A DNA stretch of 64,000 nt from Symbiodinium kawagutii (Eukaryota; Sar; Dinophyceae; Suessiales; Symbiodiniaceae). The notes beneath the pieces were generated by a model. That model ran no database searches, was not told the origin of the DNA, and saw only the letters and a program-made list of their open reading frames with translations. Both the position numbers and the translations under genes were made by a program. Below are positions 50,501 to 62,148 of the stretch, piece after piece (position 1 is the first letter of the stretch; the number at the start of each line of letters is the position of its first letter). Location of the stretch: positions 59,264 to 123,263 of the forward strand of contig VSDK01021626.1 in assembly GCA_009767595.1 (NCBI GenBank), in the 5' to 3' direction.

Positions 50501-53500
50501 CTCGAGAGGCTACCCTCCAGGAATTTGACTCCGATTGCCAAAGTGATCTTCAAACACAAGTTCATGATGACCCAGGCTCACATACACACATGCACACGCA
50601 TGCGCACTGTGCTGGGAAACCAAATTTTAGAACACAAACACACACACACATACACACACACATTGTGGAACACGGGTGCAGGTGCTTTGGAGAGCTTGGC
50701 TGAACGTCATGGTTTCACTCGCATTTTGCTCATCCGGGAGGAGTGGATCGAGAAGATTGTCAGTGGGGCCAAAACACTGGAGCTTCGTTCAAGAAAAGTG
50801 AACATTCGAGGAATTATTGGCATTGGTTGGGGAGGCATTCTCCATTGTGTCGCCCGGGTGGCTGATTGCAAACGGATTACCTCTGAATGGAAAGTGAAGA
50901 ACAAGCACCTGCACCAGTGCGATGATGTAGACCTCCTCGGCAAGTACAACTTTGCTTGGTTTCTTGCTGACATTCAGCCCGTATGCCCGAAGGTGCAATT
51001 TGTTCAGCCGCATGGGGCCGTCATTTGGGTGAAATTGACAAAAAACCAGGAACTGGACGACGAGGACGAGGAGGCCCGGCTCGTGCTGTGGGGACCGAAG
51101 ATGGCTTTGGATAAGATTTTTGGTGGTTAGAACACTTTACTACTGGCCTCTCAGACAGATCTTCCTAACTACGTGGATGAGGTGTGGCTGGGCCGAAATG
51201 ACAAAGACCTCATTGTGGGCTACATGAAGCTTGGACCACCTTGTGATGATGAGAAGGATACACGAACCTTGACCATCCTTCGCTCTCAAAGCAAAGCGGT
51301 CAAGAAGAATTTGGTCACACGAAATGTGTTGAAAACCATGCCTTTGCCTCGTTCTATTGGCTCTGGAACTGAGAAACAATTTGCCGCGAGAGACAAGTTT
51401 GCCATGCGTTTCGAGTGGGTGGATTTGAGTTCTTTGAAAAGAAATGGTCTTGAGACAAAACTCCTAGCTGATGACCAGCTACCAGCATTTGATCTCTACG
51501 AAGTTGCCCATCATTTCATCCAAGCTCTTACACCGCACCTCCTAGATCGTCTTCGGTTGATTGCTGGTGCGCTGCATGGTGCGACAGTGCGTTTGGCTAC
51601 AACCTGCTCGGGTGTCGAGTCCATGCCAAAAGTTGCTGAATGCCTATTCAGGACTGGGGTTTAGTAAAATTTTATTTGGTTTTGAAGAAGCTGTGAAAGG
51701 ACAATGACTAAGATACTCCTGAAACTTTAATTTCTATTAATTATATTGCAAAATGTTTTGGTTTGTCAATGGCACCCCACATTGGGCATTGCGTGCATTT
51801 ACATAAACTTGCATGCATACATACATAATTACATACACATGTCCACCCATACACATGCCCACATGTTTGCAGGGCATTGGGCCACCATTTCAAGTGCGAG
51901 ATTGCAGTTGAAGCCGTGTTTTTTTGCGATATCAGCCCTACGTGTCAAAATTACATCAAGAAGATGGGCGAAAGTCAAATCTTGTTCAAGGATGTGAAGC
52001 ACATCACTGACGGCAAAGGCATAGATTTGATCAGTGGCACTGAAGTACCTGTACCTCAAGCAGATATCTTGGTATCTGGACCGTCTTGCGTGAATCTGAG
52101 TGCAGAGAGCCTTGTTCATACGTGCATAGGTATGTAAGTCAGGTTTTTTTCTGGGAAACCGGTTCTTTTCCGGCAGCTGCTTTTCGCCATTATTAAATAG
52201 GTTTGAAAAGGGAAATTAAAAAGGAAAAGGCTGAGAAAAAACAAACAGTACATACGTTTCAGTTTTGTTTAACATACACACATGCCGTACATACATACTC
52301 ATATTTCCCAGGAAGCAATGCATTATTTTCCACATAGCTGGGTTGAGTGTGGAATATTTAACAAATGGGGCAAGTATCCACACGACCGCCAGGAAAACCA
52401 AATTATAGAACATTCACCACTGACATCGATAGTCCGACCAAGGAATGCTGACCGACAGAGCTACATTGGGTCGTACAGCAGGGATGGGGCTGACGAAGAT
52501 GACGCTTCTGACATCATAGGCCAATCTGCTTTCACATACATTCATGGATTCAGAGACGCACGGATCTGTTTGCAAACCCCTGTGTCAATTTATGAGAATG
52601 TGAAAGATGTTCTTTATTGGAGAACTGATCAGCACGGGGTAAAACAGCCACCGGAGATTCAGCGAGTCGAGGATGATATGAACAAGCAGGGGGCACAGTT
52701 TGCACACAAAGCACTTGACACTTCCAAGTTCTTGCTCCCTCAGCGCCGAAATCGCGTGTTTGGTGTGGTGAGTGACCAGGATCAACGGGGTAAATCAATG
52801 TGTGCGGATTTCTGCCACACCATGGAACTGTTTGAGTCATTTGGGCGTTGGCCAATCGACGAATTGTTGATTTCAAAGAATGCTCCTTCGCAGCCAACTC
52901 ACACGACCAGAGTACGCAACATGATCGTGGGTGACTTGGATGGATTCAGCGTTCCTTCACAACCACGACTTACATAGTCTCCGGACAATCCACCTTTTCT
53001 CTAGTCTACATACATACATACATACATACATACATACATACATACATACATACATCCACACAAGGTTTCCCCATGACCGCCAGGAAAACCGAATTATAGA
53101 ACATTCACCCGTGCTTAAAAACTTTAATCAAATGGAAAGTACGTCAACCTGCTGGCAATGGGGCAACCAAGGTGCTGTGAATGATTGCAAGGGCATGAAC
53201 GACGTGGATCTCTTCATTGATCCAGCCACATCATCTTCACGGGGCAGAGTCGAGAGTGCTAATGGTATGACGACCTGCTTGAGACCCTCCCACCGAGTGT
53301 ACTCAGTAACTGCTCGCAATTTGTAAATATAAGGAACTATTCATGCATGCAAACATGCAACAATTTCACAATATATGCATTACTTCTTGTACAGTCTTAT
53401 ACGGTATGTACCTACAATGACGTGTTGCAGGAAAACCAATTTTTGGAACACAGCCTATCCATGAATAATCCAACCATTACATACACATCATAGAAGTGGT

Positions 53501-55586
53501 ACATAAGTGGATGGGATTTAGGTTGATTATGGTTGATTAGAAATGGTAAGTGGATGGGATTTAGGTTGATTATGGTTGATTAGAAGTGGCAAGTGGATGG
53601 GTTTCAGATGGATCAAACTAACATCAATTGATGTTTTTATGTTGATTGTAACGAGGATAAATTACATACATATGCTCACTTTTATTGAAGCTACCACTAA
53701 ACATCAACATTATTTTTTATCATTGAGGTACATAATCTTAGATAATGATATTGATCAAGATGCATGATCATAGTTGATGACTATAACAACAATAATAATG
53801 ATTTTAAGATGTTCTAAGTATACTAAATTACATTAAGATGTATAAAGCCACCTTTTTTCCTCCTTTTCCTCCCCTCCTTTCCCCACCTTCATGGCCCACT
53901 CCCTTCCTCCCTTTCCTCCTCCCCTCCTGGCCTTGGAACGTCCCTCCCTTCGCCGTCGCGGCAGCGCCCGGGCTTCGGTTTCCGTGGACACCTTGTACTC
54001 CCCCCCTTCCTGTCCTCTCCTCGCCGTCCTCGAAGAAAAACGCGGGCTTCGGTGGCCGGGGGCTCGTCCCAGCAGTTCCCCCATGTTAGGCACAGAGGTT
54101 GGGGTGGCCAAGCCCGTGGTGCGCCCAGGTTGGGTTTATATTTGGCGTTGGGCTTCCGCCTGCAGCGAGGATCTCCTAGGCTTATGGTGGTGGGTGGCCT
54201 CTGAGGACGTCACCTTCCTGTCTCCTATGGTGTTTATGGTGGGTTTATGGTGGGAAGAGATGGGATTTAGGAACATGACATGGGATGTTCCTCCCATTTA
54301 TGATGGGGTATGGTGGGTCCATGTTGGGAAATGTTGGGAACATGCTGGGGTTTATAATGGGTTTATGTTGGGAAAAGGGTGTTTGAGGCACAGGAAGAGT
54401 GTTCCTAAGGAAGGTTTGTTGGGGAGATTGGAACCCATAAGAAAGTCTATATTTCCAAGAGCTCTTCCTTTGAGATAGACTTTTGATCTCCTTTCCTGTG
54501 GGCCTTGCATGAATTGGATGCCTTCTCCCTTCCCTATCCTTCTCAGATGCCTCTCCCCACCTTTACCCCATGGCAAGATGTGTTACTGTAATCTGTGACC
54601 ATTTGTTACCATTTGTTACCATTGGTTACCAGCCATTGGTGCCAGGAAAACGTAATTATAGAATAACTAATTACCGTTTGTTACCATTTATTACCATTTT
54701 AAATCATGTCTCAACATTTATTACCATGTATTACCATTTGTTATTATTTATTACCATTTGTTACCATTTATTTCTACCTTTTGATCATGTGCTATCATTT
54801 GTTACCATTTATTACCATGTTTTAATCATGTGCCATCATTTGTTATCATTTGTTGCCATTTGTTATTATTTATTACCATTTGTTACCATTTATTTCCATC
54901 TTTTGATTATGTGCTATTATTTGTTACCATTTATTTCCATCTTTTAATCATGTGCCATCATTTGTTATTATTTATTGCCATTTGTTGTTATTTGTTATTA
55001 GTTATTGGTACCAGGAAAACGTAATTATAGAACAAGAGGGGGGGAAACTCACCACAGACTTGACTAGTTATAATTAGCTTTCTTTGCCCAGGTAAAACGA
55101 CAACGATATGTCATAGGTGAAGAAGTACTGGTTTTGCAGGGCATCTGGCCATGGAGCTACGATGGGAAAGCCTTCAAGATCATGCAAAACCTGGCTTATT
55201 CAACACATGTACGTGGGTGTGCTGGCAATGCGTTCCCAACAACTTCGGTGATGGCAATAATGCTGGCCAGTTTGTGCTGCTGCAGCGCATGGTTCACTGT
55301 GGCGCAACGGCACAAGATCGCTAGCATAGGGCACGAACTCGCAGACAAATCTGATGATGGCAGTTCATTTTTGAGAATGGCATCTAAGAAGCGGGGACTT
55401 TCATCTTCTGATGTTACTTCCACCTCTAGAAGTAGCAAGCGAGGAAGAATGTTCGCACAGGAGATTGAAGAGGTCGGCAACAAGCAAGATCATTTAACAT
55501 ACACTGCAGTCGTTCAGCGGAGCCCGGAACAGGATGCACAGAGCGAATCTGAGCTGACAGATGTACTTGGACGTTGCATGTCGTAA
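47572..55586 (+). CDS. C5 cytosine DNA methyltransferase with N-terminal ASCH-like domain (11 exons)
   Basis: Would transfer a methyl group from S-adenosylmethionine to cytosine C5 in DNA. Exons: 47572-47660, 47792-48408, 48737-49324, 49483-49556, 49837-50575, 50682-51122, 51159-51651, 51873-52129, 52433-52930, 53172-53311 and 55092-55586. All phases agree: 1,476 residues from the ATG at 47572. Residues 1-700 are unassigned; exon 2 is weakly AP2-like. An ASCH-like domain (about 705-830) shows ILLIREEWIEKIVSGAKTLE and PHGAVIWVKL. The catalytic domain follows: motif I LATTCSGVES, then FCDISPTCQ, motif IV SGPSCVNLS with the catalytic Cys, motif VI YENVKDV, motif VIII LLPQRRNRVFGV, motif IX LVLQGIWP and motif X CAGNAF. 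After it comes a Ser/Lys-rich tail and TAA. Motif IV reads PSC rather than PC followed by Q. Donors include GA (51652) and GC (50576, 53312). The proposed intron 51123-51158 is only 36 bp and removes an in-frame TAG. Confidence 0.87.
52998..53056. repeat. (CATA)n microsatellite in methyltransferase intron
   Basis: About fourteen CATA units lie between the exons at 52433 and 53172. Confidence 0.95.
53494..53601. repeat. 43-bp tandem repeat, about 2.5 copies
   Basis: AAGTGGATGGGATTTAGG recurs at 53505 and 53548, and in shortened form at 53591, with 43-bp spacing. Confidence 0.9.
54590..55013. repeat. TTACCATTTGT tandem array flanked by two motif copies
   Basis: About 400 bp of 11-bp TTACCATTTGT/TTACCATTTAT units, with three longer-period insertions of TTTTAATCATGTGCCATC type. 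The array carries almost identical copies of GGTRCCAGGAAAACGTAAT at 54639 and 55008. It lies in the intron before the last methyltransferase exon. Confidence 0.85.
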
Positions 55587-56275
55587 TATGAGGATGAGCT
55601 TGATGAACAGGTACCAGATCGAACAACAGAGGCAAACAACATTCAAGAATTGAGCAAAGCACAAACAGAAGAGGAGCAGCAAAGCAGCAGCAAGACAAGA
55701 ACAAATAACAAGCAGGCAAGCAAAGCAACCATGGAAAACAAGAAGCAAAACAGTGCTTCGCTGGAAGAGTTGTTAGACCAGGAAATCGAGGGCTTTGATG
55801 CTCGAAACAGAGCTGCTGCAGCAAAAAGAACACCAAGAATCAAAGCAGCCTTGCTGAAGGCCAATGCAACACCAACATCCATAAAAACCCATGCCAGGCG
55901 TGCTCAACGCCCAAAGATTGCGCCAACCAGTGAAAGGACAACCAATGTGCAGTAGAGTACCATTAAACATGACAACAGCGATCAAACCTCCAGCCAGCAA
56001 GTAAATCCGCCATGCAACCAAAGCGAGCAGCCCAACTTAGAGCAGCCGGACTCAAGCTCTTTAAAAAGAAAAGCTTGCGAGCAACAGAGCAACACAAACA
56101 AAAGGTTGAGAGGAAAACAAAGTTCCAAGAATCCATACTTAGTTCTACCAAAAGGTCCAAAATGTGAAGATGACAGAGGAGTGAATGGAGATAATGACCA
56201 GGAGAGCCAGGATGTGAAAAAGAAAGGCAGAGGACATAATCGACGGGGGAAAAGATGCAGCTTGGAATGGAACTG
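55587..56275 (+). pseudogene. Lys/Gln-rich reading frame continuing past the methyltransferase stop, broken by TAG and frameshift
   Basis: The frame of the last methyltransferase exon continues after TAA (55584) for 122 codons to TAG (55953), and then for another 105 codons to TGA (56273). It is rich in Glu, Lys, Gln and Ser (for example SLEELLDQEIEGFDARNR and LKRKACEQQSNTNKRLRG). The next conserved piece (56255 onward) is in another frame. It may be a linker that once joined the methyltransferase to the transposase-like protein, the N-terminal part of the latter, or A-rich spacer that is open by chance. I cannot tell decay from unusual splicing. Confidence 0.4.
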
Positions 56276-59200
56276 AGTCCGGTTGGCATCCAAGATCTAA
56301 TCGCCACTCTCATTGAACATAAAAAAATACCCTTGGCAACCACCAAGCTGACTCCTGGAAACATGGAAAAGATGGCAGCCCGCTTTGCAAACAAATTCAG
56401 CTGGGGCAAGTACAAGACCGAGAAGCCAGGCCGCCACCTGAACTTCAACAATTCCAGCATTGTTTCCATCAGAAAATGGGTACATAAAAGTATCCAACAA
56501 GGATGCTTTCATGAAAGACTTATTGGAAATTTCGATCAGGTTTGGACATTTACGTTTGAACCCTTGAAGAAGGTAGCCTTCAAGAAGTCCGGACAGGCTG
56601 GACAGAAATCTTTGTCGCAACAAATGCCACAAAAGGCAAAAATAATGAACACTTTGAGGAAATCTGCCGGCCTTCCATTATGGCTACTCGGAACAAAACA
56701 CAGAGAGGGCAAATGCCATTGGGAAACAGTACAACATTTGGATGTATGTCAAAACCATTAAGAACCATCAAGACCCCTCCTGTGACTTATCTTGTTGGGA
56801 GAGTTTGCATGAATACGCAATTATGGAACATACATACTCATACCTATGTGGTGCATTTGCTTACATACCATGACCAGTCCGAGGAATCTTGCTGATAATG
56901 CCTCTGGCTATGCTGGTCCAGCACTGGCCTTTGCTGACCAGTATTCCAGCATCAGTGCTGTTGAGAGATGGCGAGTCCCGCGCAGCACGACGACGATCAC
57001 ATGGATCGACGGTGGGGTATCGCGGCTGTTTACCACACTGGCAGAAGGGATGGTGTCTAGTGAGCAAATGGCAGAGCTTCAGGAAAGGTTTTCCCCAGCA
57101 ATGCACTTGGAGTCCACTGGAAACGCATCGCACATGTGGTCTGCTGCAACAACTTTGTCGTTTTTGCAGTTCTTGAATGGTGTCTTTTGGTTGCAAGCTA
57201 AATTATAAATGGCTGTGCATGATTTCGTTTTTGCCAGCCATTCAAACTTCATCAATCTTTTCAGTTTTTGGATCGTGGGGAGATGACTTAAAAATCTTAG
57301 GTATATACACTGCCCCAAAGATAGGTAAATAAACACATGCTGGAGGAATGTTGTACACATGTACTTTTTTTTGTTACATACATACATCCTACATATATAT
57401 ATACATAGGCAACCAGTTGGATCTGGATTTGAGCCTGCCCAGGAGTTGCGCACTCGGAGACGACGGCTGGGCCTAGATACATCTGCCCGAGCTCTTCTCA
57501 TCTGTGATGATGCAGATCAGCATCGAAATCCCACGTACAAGACCCTCAGGGATTTGTGGATGAAGGAGAACAATGCGGTGATTCTTGGTTCCTCAAAAGG
57601 GGATTTTGATCTACCAGACATTCCAGGCCAGAGAGGGGTTTGCGCCAAAAATCATACATAAGTAGGTATGAACACAAGGCCACAAGTGTACACACCTCTG
57701 CAGGAAACACTAATTATAGAACGCACCCAAAGAATAGAATCTACCTATCCATTTCAAACTTGTTTATGTTTTTATTCATTTTTGTTTATCTATTTTCCCT
57801 CCTATTTATTTCCTTACTTATTCATGTACTTACTTATTCATGAATTTTATTTCTTCTTTTATTTCCTTCTTTCTTAATTTCTTCCTCCATCTATTTATTT
57901 ATTTGATATGCATTTGTCATTAATGTATTTATTTATTGCGGTTCGACTCCTCTAGGTGGTCTGGGCAGTTGCTGTGCCCCCAATGACGGTGGGATTCACC
58001 AAAATTTTCATTTCCTGCGTCAAGCTTACCAACGAGTGGCATTGGGATGGACGAGAAACATTGCTGCTGCCAAGAGTGTGGAGGACTATGAGCTGAACAA
58101 CTCAGGGGAGCCCAAATTCTCCATGGCCCTTTCTGTCTCCCTTGAAAGCGATTCCTATGCACTGCAGTGTATAAAGGATTATGATAGAGCCAAGCTCGTG
58201 CATTGGGCCTGGTGCAGCCGTGGATTTTCCAGTTTGGAAAACATTGCCAAGTGGCTTTTTCAAGGCAACAAGGACCGGGCTGAGATTTTCATGTCACCTG
58301 CAGCAAGATCCACGTTTGCGGAATATGCCAAGCTTGACAGATTGCCAGATCTGACAATCCTCGGTGAGCGATCCAAAGGAGATGTGATTTCCAAAGGAGA
58401 TGTGATTGAGCCTTGCCTGCTCAGTGGGGAAAAAGTTCACATTTGGTTTGTCGACTGCTCCGTTAACGGTATGATCCCTCTCCCTCATTGGTGCAGTCTT
58501 CCGATTCCGATCGAATGTGCCATTTCTTTGTGGCGCAATGAGCAAAAGGGCTGGGAAAAAAAGATTCAGAGTCGTGCTCCCAAGCCACTTGCCCCGGGTC
58601 AGCAGAAGCAGTATGACACATGGCTCCAAAACTGCACCCGCAAGATCGTGCTCGACCAGAAAACGCGATCCCAGATCAAAAACCCTGGAGCTTGCAGCAG
58701 AGGGAGGCTGATCAAATTTGGCATTTTGCTGGATACTGGGCAGGAAACTAATACATATTTCTACCAAACTCCACTCAAGTGCAGGAAAGAGGTCCTAGGT
58801 CTCGAATACTAAAGGCTGTGTATGTACAACTAAATGGGCCACATACCTACATTGGTTTACCAAATGTGTATTAATTACTGGCATGTATGCAGACATGTGC
58901 AGGAATATGCACCTCTTTTGCATTGGATGGCCGTGTTGTGCTTTATCTTGCTGGGAGAGTTTGCATGAATACGCAATTATGGAATAAACAAACAAACAAA
59001 CAAATAAATAAATAAACAAACAAACAAACATACATACATACATACATACATACATACAGACGTGCATACATGCAAACTTTATAGGCATCCATTTGCACAT
59101 GCATACATCTGTACACAATTTTCTTTTCATCAGGCTGTTTGCATTGAAACCTCAGGACATTGCAATGGCTGCTGATGAAAGCGACTTGCGCATCAAGGTG

Positions 59201-60074
59201 GGTTCAGGGGAGTGGCAACAGCTATGCGTCCGTTAATTCGAAGTAACTGAAACAATGCCAGACACCACGGATGTTCCAGACTTTCTGCGCATGGAAGCAC
59301 AGACTGCCGAGAACCTGGGGTCAAAGGATGGTGCGCATGATGATGGAGAGCGGGACCAAGGTGATCAAGTAGAGGAGCTTGCAGCTGCCTTTGCAGAAGG
59401 TGGAAAACATGCTTTCATTGGATTGGAAGACGATGCATGCGAGGGAACCGAGGACCAAGATGTTGAGGATGAGACAGGGGAAGAGCCAGACTGGCTGAAA
59501 TGCTTCTCAGGATGCCAGTTCTACACTTTGAACCAGGCCCTGGCCGTACCAGCAGCACTTCATATCCGAATCTCGGACATGTATGCATGCATGTCGGCAG
59601 TTTATTGCAAATATACAGGGAAATCCTAATTGTAAAACAAACACACGGGCTGTACATACAAATGTGCATTTGTGAGTTGGTTCAGATGACACACTACACT
59701 CAGGCATGCAGGAAACCGAAGGCTTTACATGCCCGAACTAAGGAATGGCTGGTGATGAAGGTTCAGAATGTTTGCAGGGAATTGTCTGGGGTTCTGACAA
59801 GAACCATACCAAGAAGAGTTGGGTAAGAGTCAATTTCTCAAAGAGCGACTATTCTGATGTACTTCCTCCCCGGCAAGGATGCAGACTGCAAAGGTGGTGG
59901 CCGAAGGGTTCTACACCACGGTTCCAAGTTTGGTATCCCCCAAATGATGCTGGTGAGAAAGCATCTGCGACATTTTACGGGAGTGCGGAGTTTCCGGGTA
60001 ATGCCTACATTCTTGCTAGGAATTGGGCATGGGAACGCCATAAAATTTGGCTTGCAAATAAGAATTCAAAATGA
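56255..60074 (+). CDS. DDE/RNase H-like transposase-type protein (multi-exon)
   Basis: Pieces in order: 56255 to about 56690 (SIRKWVHKSIQQGCF and IGNFDQVWTFTFEPLKKVAF), about 56973-57179 (STTTITWIDGGVSRLFTTLA and ASHMWSAATTLSFLQFL), 57417-57626 (RRRRLGLDTSARALLICDDA and LRDLWMKENNAVILG), 57956-58784 (SCCAPNDGGIHQNFHFLRQA and a long C-terminal part), 59134-59197 and 59778-60074 (a domain with SWVRVNFSKSDYSDVLPP and ARNWAWERHKIW). The acidic triad candidates are the Asp of NFDQVW, ICDDAD and PNDG; the last two are about 50 residues apart, wider than typical pogo/Tc1. The last four junctions are phase-consistent (GC donor at 57627, GA at 58785, GT at 59198). The join to the methyltransferase reading frame and the start codon are unresolved; ATG 56255 is one option. 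Family membership is by-eye; a domesticated host gene is possible. Confidence 0.6.
56782..56830 (+). repeat. intronic repeat, copy 1 of a 44-bp pair
   Basis: TATCTTGYTGGGAGAGTTTG followed by CATGAATACGCAATTATGG is almost identical to 58937-58985. Each contains the locus motif at its 3' end. The two copies lie in different introns of the transposase-like gene. Confidence 0.8.
58937..58985 (+). repeat. intronic repeat, copy 2 of a 44-bp pair
   Basis: Near-identical to 56782-56830; it is followed by CAAA and CATA tetranucleotide runs (58988-59060). Confidence 0.8.
58988..59060. repeat. (CAAA)n/(CATA)n microsatellite
   Basis: Compound tetranucleotide repeat within the intron before the exon at 59134. 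Confidence 0.93.
59255..59629 (+). CDS. acidic open frame inside a transposase-gene intron
   Basis: An ATG-started frame of 124 codons, rich in Asp and Glu (DVEDETGEEPDWLKCFSG, HAFIGLEDDACEGTEDQD). It lies between the phase-compatible exons 59134-59197 and 59778-60074, so it would be removed in the main model. It is in the same frame as the preceding exon, separated only by TAA at 59234. It could be a cassette exon, a separate small protein or a remnant of an older reading frame. No family recognised. Confidence 0.35.
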   Translation: MPDTTDVPDFLRMEAQTAENLGSKDGAHDDGERDQGDQVEELAAAFAEGGKHAFIGLEDDACEGTEDQDVEDETGEEPDWLKCFSGCQFYTLNQALAVPAALHIRISDMYACMSAVYCKYTGKS

Positions 60075-61256
60075 TTGTGTGGCCTTCAAGATTTCTGGGA
60101 ATTTCCCATTGCAATAGAGTACAGTCTCCAATGCATTCTAGTATTTTGATCATATTTTTGTTTACACATGTTGACAACATGTGAGTGATTATGTACACAG
60201 TACGCAGCACGGTGGTTACATATTTTCAAGCCACATACTGCAATTCAGCTTTCAAACAAACGCTCCAAGTTATGCAATTCGAAGGTACAGAGGGCAAGCC
60301 CGAAGAGAGTCGAGCTGGGAAGCCTATAATTGTATCCATTTAAAGCCCGTTTTGGTCAATACATAATAGTACATATATTAATGTTTTCTATTCTGTATAT
60401 GTACACAAACTGACTTTATGGAATCGTTCGTTACTTCGCTCACTCCTTCAGGGTTTGCCTACAAAGAGATGCATTGTGCGCAGACCTGCGTATGTAGACA
60501 ACAGTGGCGTTGAGAGACCTCTATGTATGTACAGACTTAGTCCGCTTCTGTAGCAAGTTAACATCCTGGGTGGCTATGCCTATTGTTTTTCAACTACATC
60601 AAGTATGTATGGATACATAGTATATACATTTACAAAAAACACGTTTCCCTAGTTTCCGCTACTATGTTCCTTTAAACCTTGCAGCACCCCGTTGATTTGA
60701 CTGCAATCCCTTGTTCGTATGGTCACCCAATGCATGGTGCATGAACGTTCCTGAGAGCGATGATTCAAGTCGCAATGTAAACATATACATCATCTAGATT
60801 TGTAGCTTGGGTTTGGGAGAGAAAAGGGGATGTTTCACAAGCTGTCATGGAGGACCTCGGATGCCTGCGAGTTCGCTGGTTGACTTGGTTTGGCAGTTTT
60901 GGTTTGTTTGCCTGGGAAGTTTCAGGTAGTTCTGTCGGCCTGTTCACTTTTATTAACTTGTTTTTGCCTTCTTTGGTTGATTTATTGGGCCTGGTTATCC
61001 CTAAAATCAATTGGTTGGGTTACATAACCCATATACTGATTGAATAACTACATATCATCAAGTACGGGGCCACGGTTGGTCGCACCCTGCGCAGGACAAC
61101 CAAATTATGGAACACACATCGACAGTAGAGTTACGTGCAGCCAAAAACAGTACCTAAACAGTACCTAAGGGCACCGAACGGACAATGCATCCACTTCAGG
61201 GATCTTATCTTAGTATTACTGGTTGGACCTTCCATCTTGTATACATTTGTCAGCTT
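60075..61256. other. noncoding 3' part of the element, no gene recognised
   Basis: It has short open frames only, many CATA words and one locus motif copy at 61094. Confidence 0.45.
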
Positions 61257-62148
61257 GTTTACATGTGGCGTTTCTTAAATTTGGAAACCCCTAAAATATA
61301 TGTACATAGATGGTTTGGTTTATCTTCTTAATGATTATATTAGTGGGGGTACCCTATTTAGAGCATGGTTGGAGGGCTTGCAGGAAAACCCAATTATGGA
61401 ACACACCCAAAAATAGAAGCACTACCTACCAGGAGCACCACCACCAGAAATGCCAACCAGAACCAGTCACCGGTTGCTGCTGCAGCTTGAATTGCTGTCC
61501 ATTCATATCCGAATGTGGCAGGAAGTACCCCCCAAAAGCGTTTACCTGTGTACCAAAATACATGGCTGGATTATAAACGTGCCCCTTTCCAGGGATCTTG
61601 CATATGGCTTTTTGGGGAATGCTGGAGACCTTTCACCATATTTGTACATTAACAGCTTGTTTACATGTGGGTGTCTCCAGAAAATTGGGAACCCCCCAAC
61701 TTGCTTACATGTGGCGTTTCTCAAATTTGGAAACCCCTAAAATATATGTACATAGATGGTTTGGTTTATCTTTTTAATGATTATATTAGTGGGGGTACCC
61801 TATTTAGAGCATGGTTGGAGGGCTTGCAGGAAAACCCAATTATGGAACATACCCAAAAATAGAAGCACTACCTACCAGGAGCACCACCACCACCAATGCC
61901 AACCAGAACCAGTCACCGGTTGCTGCTGCAGCTTGAATTGCTGTCCATTCATATCCGAATGTGGCAGGAAGTACCCCCCAAAAGCGTTTACCTGTGTACC
62001 AAAATACATGGCTGGATTATAAACGTGCCCCTTTCCAGGGATCTTGCATATGGCTTTTTGGGGAATGCTGGAGACCTTTCACCATATTTGTACATCAATA
62101 GCTTGTTTACATGTGGGTGTCTCCAGAAAATTGGGAACCCCCAAAATA
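61257..62148 (+). repeat. 446-bp tandem duplication
   Basis: 61257-61702 and 61703-62148 match along their length with a constant offset of 446 bp and only a few substitutions (for example GTTTCTTAAA against GTTTCTCAAA). Each unit contains a family B-like segment (ACCCCTAAAATATATG...GGGGGTACCCTATTT) and one copy of the locus motif (61383 and 61829). Confidence 0.93.

Noticed and set aside
59234..59236. TAA as a disabling stop in the transposase-like gene
   Set aside because: A phase-consistent GT donor at 59198 and acceptor before 59778 place this TAA inside an intron, so it need not disable the gene.
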